From the NCBI RefSeq assembly GCF_004349245.1, contig NZ_SMLC01000030.1:1-59234 (forward strand): DNA of 59,234 nucleotides, written 5' to 3'. Both the position numbers and the translations under genes were made by a program. The DNA is from Actinomadura sp. 6K520. Lineage in GTDB: Bacteria; Actinomycetota; Actinomycetes; Streptosporangiales; Streptosporangiaceae. Under the pieces are notes generated by a model that saw only the letters and a list, made by a program, of their open reading frames with translations, made no database searches and was not told where the DNA came from. Positions 22,093 to 31,046 of the stretch are shown here, piece by piece (the stretch's first letter is position 1; each line of letters starts with the position of its first letter).

Positions 22093-23457
22093 ATGGAACG
22101 GATGAACGCGCTGGACGCCGGCATGTTCTTCGCCGAGAACGACTCGACGCCCCTGCAGATCGGCACGGTGACGGTCTTCGAGGGGCCGGCGCCCGAATAT
22201 CCGGATCTGGTGCGCCAGGTCTTCGCCGGGCTCCGGCTCGCGCCGCGCTGCCTGCAGCGCGTGCGGACCGTCCCCTTCCACGTCGCCCATCCCGTCTGGG
22301 TGGACGATCAGCGCTTCGCGATCAAGGACCACGTGCTGCGGACGGCGGCCCCCGAGCCCGGCGCTCCGGAGGACCTGCGGGATCTGGCACAGGCCATCCT
22401 GAGCCGTCCCCTGGACCTCACCCGTTCCCCGTGGGAGGTATGGCTGGTCGAAGGACTGGCCGACGACCGCTGGGCGCTGATCTGCAAGGTGCACCACTGC
22501 ATGGTGGACGGCGTGGCCGGCATCGACCTGCTGGGAGCGCTGTTCGACATCGACCCCGACCGGGCGCCCGCGCAGCCCCACGCGTGGACGCCCGAGCCGG
22601 AGCCGCCCGCGTGGGCCGTGCTGCGCGGCGGCATCGCGGACAGGCTGCGGGGCTTCGAGCGGCAGGCGACCCGGCTGTTCCTGCCCGTGCTGCGCGACTC
22701 CGTCGCCGTCGCGGGCGCGATTCCCGGGTACGCGGCGCGGCTGGCCGGGTTCGGGGCGTCCTCGCTCAACGGCCCGACCGGGCCGCGCCGGCGCTGGTCC
22801 CGCGCCCACGCGGAGCTGGACGAGGTCGACCGCATCCGGCGCACGTTCGGCGGGTCGGTCAACGATGTGGCCCTGGCCGCCACGGCGCGCGGGTTCCGCG
22901 ACCTGCTCGACGCCCGCGGCATCCTCGACGAGAAGTCGTACGTCCGCGCGATGGTGCCCGTGTCCGTCCGGTCGTCCGACGAGCGCGGCGTCCCCTCCAA
23001 CCGGGTGTCGGCGGTGTCCGTCGACCTGCCGTGCGGGGAGCCCGATCCGCTGCGCCGGCTGGCGCTCGTCCGCGCGCAGATGGACGACCTGAAGAGCCGT
23101 GACCAGGCCGCCGGGCTCGACGCCTTCGTGCGGCTGGTCGGTGCCGCGCCCGGCCTGCTGGCCGCGGCCGCGCACACGGCGCTGCGGCGGCGCCAGCCGC
23201 TGATCCACACGATCGTGACCAACGTCCCGGGACCGCCGATCCCGCTCTACGCCATGGGACGCCGGATGCTGGAGCTCGACCCCTACATCCCGATCGCGGC
23301 GGGCGTGCGCATCTCGGTCGGCATCGTGTCCTACGACGGCGGCCTGGCGTTCGGGCTAACCGGCGACCATGACGCCGTCCCCGACCTGGAGACGCTCTCC
23401 GCGGGCATCCGCGACGGCATCGACGAGCTGCTCAAGGAGGCCGTCCAGGCCGCATGA
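22093..23457 (+). CDS. Wax ester synthase/diacylglycerol acyltransferase (WS/DGAT, Tgs-like)
   Basis: A 454-residue acyltransferase of the bacterial WS/DGAT family, making triacylglycerol or wax esters from acyl-CoA at the membrane face. The catalytic motif is HHCMVDG (His134, His135, Asp139, Gly140). The N-terminal MNALDAGMFFAEND and the late TNVPGPPIPLYAMGRR segment are family signatures. Tgs1 of Mycobacterium tuberculosis, a relative, is a DosR-regulon enzyme for lipid storage in dormancy. A DosR-like box 123 bases upstream and the divergent Acg-like gene fit the same logic here. Confidence 0.92.
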   Translation: MERMNALDAGMFFAENDSTPLQIGTVTVFEGPAPEYPDLVRQVFAGLRLAPRCLQRVRTVPFHVAHPVWVDDQRFAIKDHVLRTAAPEPGAPEDLRDLAQAILSRPLDLTRSPWEVWLVEGLADDRWALICKVHHCMVDGVAGIDLLGALFDIDPDRAPAQPHAWTPEPEPPAWAVLRGGIADRLRGFERQATRLFLPVLRDSVAVAGAIPGYAARLAGFGASSLNGPTGPRRRWSRAHAELDEVDRIRRTFGGSVNDVALAATARGFRDLLDARGILDEKSYVRAMVPVSVRSSDERGVPSNRVSAVSVDLPCGEPDPLRRLALVRAQMDDLKSRDQAAGLDAFVRLVGAAPGLLAAAAHTALRRRQPLIHTIVTNVPGPPIPLYAMGRRMLELDPYIPIAAGVRISVGIVSYDGGLAFGLTGDHDAVPDLETLSAGIRDGIDELLKEAVQAA

Positions 23458-23460
23458 CGG

Positions 23461-24198
23461 TCAGGATCGCCCGAGGACGCAGAACTCGTTGCCCTCCGGG
23501 TCGGCCAGCACCGACCACGGGACCTTGCCCTGGCCCAGGTCGACGTCGGTGGCGCCGAGGGTACGCAGCCGGGCCACCTCCGCCTCCTTGGCGTCGAAGG
23601 GGATCGGCAGCAGGTCCACGTGCACGCGGTTCCACCAGGTCCGCGCACCGGACGTGCGGAGGAACTCCAGATACGGGCCGGTGCCGTCGGCGGAACGCAG
23701 GACCGCGTGCTCGTCGGTCACCTCGTGCAGCGTCCATTCGAGCGCATCGTCCCAGAACCGGGCCATGGCGCGCGGGTCCGCGCAGTCGACCACCACCGCG
23801 GCGATCGGTCCGGTGTCCCGGAGGGTCTCCCGGGGTTCCAGCACGCAGAACACGTTGCCCTCGGGGTCCGCCAGGACCGTCCACGGGACGTCGCCCTGGC
23901 CCACGTCGGCGGGGGTCGCACCGAGGTCCTTCAGGTGCGCGACCAGGTCCGTCTGATGGGCCGCCGAGGTGGTGGCGAGGTCGATGTGGACGCGGTACTT
24001 CACCGTCTCGGGGTCGGGTACGGAAACGAGATCGATGTAGAAGCCGGAGGGGTCGGGCCAAGCGACGCCCTCGGGTTCGAGGTTGGTCACGCCGGGTGCC
24101 TCGCTGGAGACGCCCCAGCCGAGAGCATCCGCCCAGAACCGGCCGAGGGCCGAGTCATCGCGGGCCTTGATGTTCACCTGCACGGGTCTCAGCGCCAT
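23461..24198 (-). CDS. VOC-family (glyoxalase-like) two-domain protein
   Basis: A 245-residue protein with two glyoxalase-like VOC domains, about residues 1-115 and 125-245. Each ends with the same phrase: WTVLADPEGNVFCVLEP in the first and WSVLADPEGNEFCVLGRS in the second, which suggests internal duplication. ATG 24198 gives the family-like start MALRPVQVNIKARD; ATG 24210 is possible. The function is unknown: VOC proteins include lyases, dioxygenases and drug-binding proteins. It is convergent with the acyltransferase gene, three bases away. Confidence 0.85.
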   Translation of the reverse strand: MALRPVQVNIKARDDSALGRFWADALGWGVSSEAPGVTNLEPEGVAWPDPSGFYIDLVSVPDPETVKYRVHIDLATTSAAHQTDLVAHLKDLGATPADVGQGDVPWTVLADPEGNVFCVLEPRETLRDTGPIAAVVVDCADPRAMARFWDDALEWTLHEVTDEHAVLRSADGTGPYLEFLRTSGARTWWNRVHVDLLPIPFDAKEAEVARLRTLGATDVDLGQGKVPWSVLADPEGNEFCVLGRS

Positions 24199-24232
24199 GC
24201 CGCCGATCATAGGTTCCCGGGGGCCCGCTCCG

Positions 24233-24706
24233 TTACGGCACGGGAGCCTCGTCCAGGGAGACCTCCAGCAGCCGCGTCTGGGTCGCTTCGAGCCGTTCCA
24301 CGACGAGTTCGGCGAAGCGGCGCGTCAGCTCGTAGCCCAGCGACGGGTCGACGGCGGAGAGGGTCCGCACCAGCCGCCCGTCGAACTCGATCGCCCGGAC
24401 CGGTGTCTGCGCGAAAGCGCCGAACCGCCACCGGTGCGGGCGGAACAGCCACGACCAGCCCAGCGCGGAGCCCGGCCCGAAGGTGTCCACGACGACCGGC
24501 TCCCGGCCGGGCGGGCGCAGGTCCAGGGCCACGGTCCCGTCCTGGACGAGCCAGAACCGTTCCGCCGGGTCGGACTCGCCGACGATGCGCCGCCCCGCCG
24601 GGAACTCGGTGCGGCGGGCGGCCGTGGCCAGCCTGGTCAGGTCGGCACGCCGCATACCGCTCAGGAACGGTTCGCGGGCCAGCTCGGCCGCGGTCACCCC
24701 GCTCAT
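24233..24706 (-). CDS. Cyclic-nucleotide-binding (CRP/FNR N-terminal) domain protein without HTH
   Basis: A 157-residue protein made of a single cNMP-binding-like beta-roll: AGRRIVGESDPAERFWLVQDG, FGPGSALGWSWLFRPHRWRFG and a closing helix. No helix-turn-helix follows, so it is not a classical CRP regulator. GGAGGGA upstream supports ATG 24706. It is the third gene of OsmC, USP, CRP-like on the minus strand. Proteins of this type occur near dormancy and universal stress genes in actinobacteria. The ligand is unknown. Confidence 0.8.
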   Translation of the reverse strand: MSGVTAAELAREPFLSGMRRADLTRLATAARRTEFPAGRRIVGESDPAERFWLVQDGTVALDLRPPGREPVVVDTFGPGSALGWSWLFRPHRWRFGAFAQTPVRAIEFDGRLVRTLSAVDPSLGYELTRRFAELVVERLEATQTRLLEVSLDEAPVP

Positions 24707-24770
24707 CGACTCGCTCCCTCCATGGTCTTCGGCCGTCCGGCCCGGTGCGCTCATGCCGTCCCCGCCGGGG

Positions 24771-25616
24771 TCACCCGTCGCGGTTCGGCACGACGGCGAC
24801 CGTGCACGGGGCGTGCTTGAGCAGCGCATCGCTGGTCGCGCCCAGGGCCAGCGCGTCGACGGCGCCGGTGCCGCGGGCGCCGACCACGGTCAGCGTCGCC
24901 TCTTCCGCCGCGGCCAGCAGCGCCTCGCGCGGCGGCTCCACCACGAGGGACGTGGTCGCCTGGACGTAGGGGTACTTCACCCGCCAGGGCGCCACCGCCC
25001 GTTCCAGCACGGTTCCGCACACGCGGCGCAGCTTCTCCTCGTCGCCGAACAGTGAGAGGTCGCCGTCGGGCGCCGCGCCGGGCTCCCAGCAGCCGTACAC
25101 CGCCCGCAGCCGCCAGCCGCGCAACGCCGCCTCCTCGAAGCCGAGGGCCAGCGCCGCGTCGGCGCCCGCCGAGCCGTCCACGCCGACGACGACCAGCCCG
25201 TCGCGGGTGGCCGCCGACCGGACGACCACGGCGGGACGGGCGGCCTGGGCCGGCACCCGCAGGGCCGTCGACCCCACGGGCATCTCGTCCGGCTCGTGGG
25301 AGCCGACCACGATGAGCTCGGCGTCGTGGCTCTCGTGTATCAGCGCCGAGGAGGCACTGCCGTCGTGCAGCCGCTTGCGCACCTTCAGGCCCGGGGCGAG
25401 GTCCCTGGCCAGCGCCACGCCGTGGTCGAGCAGGTGCTCGCCCATCCTGCGGACGATGGCGACGCCCTCATAATCGATGTAGCTGATCGGGTACGGCCAG
25501 CGCCAGACGTGGCAGACCGTCAGCGGCAGCCGCCGCAGCCGCGCCTCGTCCACCGCCCACCGCAGGGCCCGGTCGCTCTCGGCGGTTCCGTCGTAGCCGA
25601 CGACCACATGGCTCAT
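24771..25616 (-). CDS. Tandem universal stress protein (two USP domains)
   Basis: A 281-residue protein with two USP domains. The first opens HVVVGYDGTAESDRALRWAV and the second LVVVGVDGSAGADAALALGF. The second has the ATP-binding pattern GARGTGAVDALALGATS; the first has a looser version, GSHEPDEMPVGST. Double USPs of this kind are DosR-regulated ATP-binding proteins in mycobacteria. The gene lies 28 bases after osmC and is probably in one operon with it and the CRP-like gene. Confidence 0.92.
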   Translation of the reverse strand: MSHVVVGYDGTAESDRALRWAVDEARLRRLPLTVCHVWRWPYPISYIDYEGVAIVRRMGEHLLDHGVALARDLAPGLKVRKRLHDGSASSALIHESHDAELIVVGSHEPDEMPVGSTALRVPAQAARPAVVVRSAATRDGLVVVGVDGSAGADAALALGFEEAALRGWRLRAVYGCWEPGAAPDGDLSLFGDEEKLRRVCGTVLERAVAPWRVKYPYVQATTSLVVEPPREALLAAAEEATLTVVGARGTGAVDALALGATSDALLKHAPCTVAVVPNRDG

Positions 25617-25644
25617 GACGTCCTCCCTGACTTCTCTGCCGCCG

Positions 25645-26058
25645 TCACGCGACCTTGACCGGGCTCTCGATCTCCAGGCCGATCCGCGGGGCGTCGAGGA
25701 TGGAGTTGTGGACCGTGCACGCCTCCACGGCGCGCCGCAGCCCCTCGGTCTTCCCGGCCGGGAGCGGGATGGGCGGATGCACCCGCAGGCCGATCCGCGA
25801 CACCCGCGCCGGGCCGCTCGCGCTCATGGCGAAGTCCGCGGTGACCTCCAGCCCCTCCGCGGGAAGGCCGTGCCGCACCAGGTACCGCCGCGCGTAGTGC
25901 GCCGCGCAGGCGGCCAGGGACGCCACGAACAGCTCGACCGGCGTTGGACCGGCGTCCGTGCCGCCGGCGAAGTACGGCTGGTCCACGTGGATCACGTGAC
26001 CCCGCGTCAGTACCGCGAAGGCGTCGTTCTCTCGATGGATGACCGTCATCTTGCTCAT
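25645..26058 (-). CDS. OsmC/Ohr-family peroxidase-like protein
   Basis: A 137-residue OsmC-family protein with the two redox cysteines, Cys51 (SLAACAAHYARRY) and Cys114 (EACTVHNSI), expected for thiol-dependent reduction of organic hydroperoxides. It heads an operon with a universal stress protein and a CRP-like protein. A DosR-like box lies 75-88 bases upstream at 26132-26145. Confidence 0.9.
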   Translation of the reverse strand: MSKMTVIHRENDAFAVLTRGHVIHVDQPYFAGGTDAGPTPVELFVASLAACAAHYARRYLVRHGLPAEGLEVTADFAMSASGPARVSRIGLRVHPPIPLPAGKTEGLRRAVEACTVHNSILDAPRIGLEIESPVKVA

Positions 26059-26131
26059 GGCGACACCTCCGGTGCGTGCCGATCTTCTTTTTCCTCACCT
26101 TCAGCCTCCGCCATGCGAAGCCCGCGATTAA

Positions 26132-26145
26132 GAGCCGAAGGTCCC
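26132..26145 (-). promoter_or_regulatory. DosR-like box upstream of osmC
   Basis: Read on the minus strand the site is GGGAC-CTTC-GGCTC. It lies 75-88 bases before the OsmC-family start, the same distance seen for other boxes in this block. Confidence 0.55.
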
Positions 26146-26206
26146 CTCCACGAGGGGCGACAGGTCATCGGACGGCGTCCGGGCGGCGGCGTCCGGGCGG
26201 CAGAAC

Positions 26207-26238
26207 GAAGGGCGCCCACCGTCCGGTGGGCGCCCTTC
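26207..26238 (-). terminator. Hairpin terminator downstream of the DoxX gene
   Basis: GAAGGGCGCCCACC (26207-26220) and GGTGGGCGCCCTTC (26225-26238) form a perfect 14-bp stem with a four-base loop, just past the DoxX stop on the minus strand. It should insulate the DoxX transcript from the osmC promoter. Confidence 0.8.
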
Positions 26239-26251
26239 GGGTCTCGGTCGG

Positions 26252-26815
26252 TCACTTGAGGAAGGGGAACCGCTCGGCCAGCCGGGTGTTGCTCCACCAG
26301 CGGCCCAGGCCCAGGGTGTCGCCGGCCTTGACCAGGGCCAGTCCGGCGAGAACGATCGCGTAGATCAGGTGGTCGTCCATGAAGGGGTTGTTCTCCGGGG
26401 GGAGAACGGCGGTCCACATCAGGACCATCATCAGCGCGCCGCTGGCGGCGGCGATCCGCATCCCGATGCCCAGGATGAGCGCGGCGCCGATACCGGCGAG
26501 GCCGATCATGAAGAGCCAGTCGGCCCAGGCCGCCCCGGCGAGGTCGTTGTAGAGGCCGGCGAACGGGCCCTGCGGCGCGTTGGCCAGGAAGCCCTCGGTG
26601 GGGCTGGCTCCGTCGATCCACGCCTTGTCGGCCGGGGTCGCGTAGCCCAGCCCGAACAGCTTGTCCACGAACGCCCAGGCGAAGATCCAGCCCAGCGCCA
26701 CCCGGGCCGCCGCCCAGACGTACCGCGCCGCGGCCGACTCGGCCAGGGGCCTCGGGGTCACCACCCGGATCAGAGTGCCGTGCTCTTTGCGGGTCTTGTG
26801 CTCGGAGACTGCCAT
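26252..26815 (-). CDS. DoxX-family membrane protein
   Basis: A 187-residue membrane protein with four predicted helices, matching the DoxX family: ARVALGWIFAWAFVDKLFGLG in TM1, then WLFMIGLAGIGAALILG and a C-terminal LVKAGDTLGLGRWW. DoxX-type proteins serve thiosulfate:quinone oxidoreductase or membrane redox complexes that detoxify radicals. Two DosR-like boxes, one of them the best in the window, lie 72-108 bases upstream. The gene ends just before a strong terminator, so it is monocistronic. Confidence 0.85.
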   Translation of the reverse strand: MAVSEHKTRKEHGTLIRVVTPRPLAESAAARYVWAAARVALGWIFAWAFVDKLFGLGYATPADKAWIDGASPTEGFLANAPQGPFAGLYNDLAGAAWADWLFMIGLAGIGAALILGIGMRIAAASGALMMVLMWTAVLPPENNPFMDDHLIYAIVLAGLALVKAGDTLGLGRWWSNTRLAERFPFLK

Positions 26816-26886
26816 GGCCTCTCGCCTTCCCTCACATCGCCTTTTCGCTTCACCTATGAGTCAACCGCCCCGCCGTCCGGCGCCAT

Positions 26887-26923
26887 AGGACCGTAGGGGC
26901 ACGGCCGGGGGGACCAAGGTCCC
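26887..26923 (-). promoter_or_regulatory. Two DosR-like boxes upstream of the DoxX gene
   Basis: GGGAC-CAAG-GTCCC (26910-26923) is a perfect inverted repeat of GGGAC around a four-base spacer. A weaker AGGAC-CGTA-GGGGC lies at 26887-26900. They are 72-108 bases before the DoxX start and only 63 bases past the histidine kinase stop. Confidence 0.7.
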
Positions 26924-26985
26924 CGAGCCGGTGATGCGAAAGGCCCGCGGGGGACGGGCCTGTGGGGGAGCCGCAGAGGCCCCGG

Positions 26986-28836
<1,851 letters not shown>

Positions 28837-28842
<6 letters not shown>

Positions 28843-29334
28843 GGTGACCCTCCGGAGTTCGCGGGCGACCCCCGCCGCCCACTCGGTGACGTGGGCGCGG
28901 TCCCGGTAGTCGCCGCTCATCCGCTTGGCGATCTTGGAGGCCAGGAACCCCTGGGCGTCGGGGGCCAGGCGTCCGCCGAAGGTGGCGTGCCCGTTGGCAC
29001 CGACCCTGCGGGCGGCCTTGGCGACCCCCGGTGCGGGGACGATCTCCTGCTCCTCGGCGGTGCGGTCGAGCGGACCGCTGCTGAACAGCCACACCGGCCG
29101 CTGCGCCAGCGCGTCCGCGTGCCGGCGGACGAAGCGCCGCGCCGCCCGGTGCCAGCGTCCGCCGTACAGGGCGCCGCCGACGACGGCGGCGTCGTATCCC
29201 TCCAGCGTCGTGATCTCGCCGGCGGGACGCACGTCGGCGTCCACGCCCGCCTGCCGCAGCCCGTCGCCGACCCATTCGGCGATCTCGGCGGTTCCTCCGC
29301 GTTCGGAGGCGTACGCCACCAGCACTCGCATCAT
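28837..29334 (-). CDS. Flavodoxin-domain protein (HemG/protoporphyrinogen-oxidase-like)
   Basis: A 165-residue flavodoxin-fold protein. MRVLVAYASERGGTAEIAEWV is the FMN-phosphate loop; VVGGALYGGRWHRAARRFV and WLFSSGPLD are typical of the flavodoxin_5/HemG-like group. It starts with ATG 29334 overlapping the USP stop (an ATGATG run), so it is coupled to the universal stress protein gene. It may be a redox carrier. True HemG activity cannot be judged from sequence. Confidence 0.85.
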
Positions 29335-30281
29335 GACGACTCCTTCACCTGCCGGTCCTGCACGTCCTCTGACTGGTCGTGCTCGTACTGCTCGTGCCCG
29401 TACTGGTCGTGCTCGTACTGGTCGTGCTCGTGGACGACCGCGACCGGGCTCGGCGCCTCGTGCAGGACGGCCCGGGTGACGGCGCCGAGCAGGGTCGTCG
29501 GGGACGACCCGATCCCGCGGTCCCCGACGACCAGGAGCATCGCGCCGGCGGCGCCGTCGACCAGGGCGCGCCCCGCGCGTTCCCTGACGAACCTCTCCTC
29601 GACGGTGATGTCGGGATAGTCGACCAGCTGCGGCCCGACGGCACTGGTGAACCGCGCCCGGACCTGCTCCTTGACGGCCTCCGGGTCGGTGTACGGCAGC
29701 CGCTCCGGGCCGGGCAGCGAGGCGGGGTCCCACCACGCGCACACCAGCGTGACCGAGGCGTCCCGCAGCCGCGCCTCCCGGAGGGCGAACCGCAGTGCGG
29801 CCTCGCTGGCCGGTGAACCGTCGATGCCGACGACGATCCGCCGGACGGCGCCGGCCCGCTGCCGGGCCGGGACCACGACCACCGGCCGGTTGGCGTGCGC
29901 CGGGACGTGCACGGCGGTGGAGCCGAGCGGCAGCCGGTCGAAACCGCCCGCCCCGCGGGCACCGACGACGATCAACGACGCGTCCACCGCCGCGCCGAGC
30001 AGCGCCCCGGACGACGTGCCCTTCAGCAGCACCGGGCGCACCTCCAGTTCGGGTGCGGCCTCCCGCGCGAGCCGGACGCCGTCCTCCAGGGTCAGGGCCC
30101 CCATGCCCTGGACGATCTCCATCGCGTCGCGGTCCCCGGGGCGCTGCGGATAGGGCCAGCTCCACGCATGGCAGATGCTCAGTGGCGCTCCGCGCAGGGC
30201 CGCCTCGGCGGCCGCCCAATGGACCGCCCGCTCCGAGGCGGGGGAGCCGTCGTAACCGACGAGCACGGGCCGTTCGTCCAT
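29331..30281 (-). CDS. Tandem universal stress protein with charged pentapeptide tail
   Basis: A 316-residue double USP. Both domains keep the ATP-binding pattern: GARGAGGFDRLPLGST in the first and GDRGIGSSPTTLLGA in the second. AAGGAGGTGG upstream fixes ATG 30281. The C-terminus extends beyond the USP fold with repeats of the type EHDQY, a His/Asp/Glu-rich tail that might bind metal. A DosR-like box at 30369-30382 is shared with the divergent CBS-domain gene. The flavodoxin gene is translationally coupled downstream. Confidence 0.92.
   Translation of the reverse strand: MDERPVLVGYDGSPASERAVHWAAAEAALRGAPLSICHAWSWPYPQRPGDRDAMEIVQGMGALTLEDGVRLAREAAPELEVRPVLLKGTSSGALLGAAVDASLIVVGARGAGGFDRLPLGSTAVHVPAHANRPVVVVPARQRAGAVRRIVVGIDGSPASEAALRFALREARLRDASVTLVCAWWDPASLPGPERLPYTDPEAVKEQVRARFTSAVGPQLVDYPDITVEERFVRERAGRALVDGAAGAMLLVVGDRGIGSSPTTLLGAVTRAVLHEAPSPVAVVHEHDQYEHDQYGHEQYEHDQSEDVQDRQVKESS
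29371..29433 (-). repeat. 15-bp tandem repeat encoding EHDQY units
   Basis: About four 15-base units on the minus strand encode the pentapeptide series EHDQY, EHDQY, GHEQY, EHDQS at the end of the universal stress protein. The repeat stays in frame and is followed by a degenerate EDVQD copy. Confidence 0.85.
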
Positions 30282-30368
30282 CACTGCCCACCTCCTTGTC
30301 TCCGCCGCTGTACCCCACGCTCGTCCAGGCATGGGTGCGGGGGACAGTGGCATGGGTCCGCCGATGGA

Positions 30369-30382
30369 GGGACCTTCGACCC
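30369..30382. promoter_or_regulatory. DosR-like box between the USP and CBS genes
   Basis: GGGAC-CTTC-GACCC lies midway between the two divergent starts, 88 bases from the universal stress protein and 79 from the CBS-domain protein. One near-symmetric site could serve both promoters. Confidence 0.7.
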
Positions 30383-30460
30383 TGCCGCCGACGCCGCGGC
30401 TTGCTGTTCGGTGAAGGTAGGGGGAATGGCCCGGCCCGACGGAGAGCCATAGGAGTAGCA

Positions 30461-30982
30461 ATGAGCACCCATCCGCCACTGGAGCGGCGCATCGCCGCCG
30501 ACGTGATGACCAGGGACCTGCTCACCATCGCCGCGTCCGAGTCGGTGCTGATGGCCTGGGAGCTGATGTGCAAGGCCGAGGTGCACCACCTGCCGGTCGT
30601 CGACGACGAGGGCGGGTTCCTCGGCGTCGTGGACGCGCAGACCCTCGCCTCGACCTGGAACTCCGCGACCCCGCGCGACGCCCGCCGGCCCGTGACCGTG
30701 CTCCTGCCGCCCCGGCCGCCCACGGCGGTGCGGCCGTCGGCCGCCATGCCCGAAGTGGCGGGCACGATGCTGGAGGCCGCCGCGGACTACGTCCCGGTGA
30801 CGAACGGGTACGGCGTCCTCGTCGGCCTGATCACCGCCCGGGACCTCATCGCCGCGCTCGCCGGTGTGGAGCACGACATCGCGCCGCGCAGCACGGGTAT
30901 GCCGTCCCTGTACCGCATCGAACCCGTGATGCCGAGCGGCGTCCCGGCCCGCCCGAACCGAGGCCGGATGGGCCCCGACTGA
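30461..30982 (+). CDS. Two-CBS-domain protein, Hrp1-like
   Basis: A 173-residue protein with two CBS domains, about residues 14-68 (VMTRDLLTIAASESVLMAWEL) and 85-140 (ending GVLVGLITARDLIAALAG). TAGGAG upstream supports ATG 30461. The layout matches hypoxic response protein 1 (Rv2626c), a DosR-regulon protein secreted or cytosolic in mycobacteria, with an extra Pro-rich tail here. It shares a DosR-like box with the divergent USP and lies 64 bases before the GH65 gene, with which it is probably co-transcribed. Confidence 0.88.
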   Translation: MSTHPPLERRIAADVMTRDLLTIAASESVLMAWELMCKAEVHHLPVVDDEGGFLGVVDAQTLASTWNSATPRDARRPVTVLLPPRPPTAVRPSAAMPEVAGTMLEAAADYVPVTNGYGVLVGLITARDLIAALAGVEHDIAPRSTGMPSLYRIEPVMPSGVPARPNRGRMGPD

Positions 30983-31046
30983 CGCCTCCAGGCCGAACCG
31001 GGGAGTTCCTACCGGATGGTCTCGAACGATGGCATGGGGAGACTCC

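Noticed and set aside
31000..31046. A dormancy-type box in front of the GH65 gene
   Set aside because: The best candidate (GGGGAGTTCCTACC) keeps too few box positions; co-transcription with the CBS gene explains the context.
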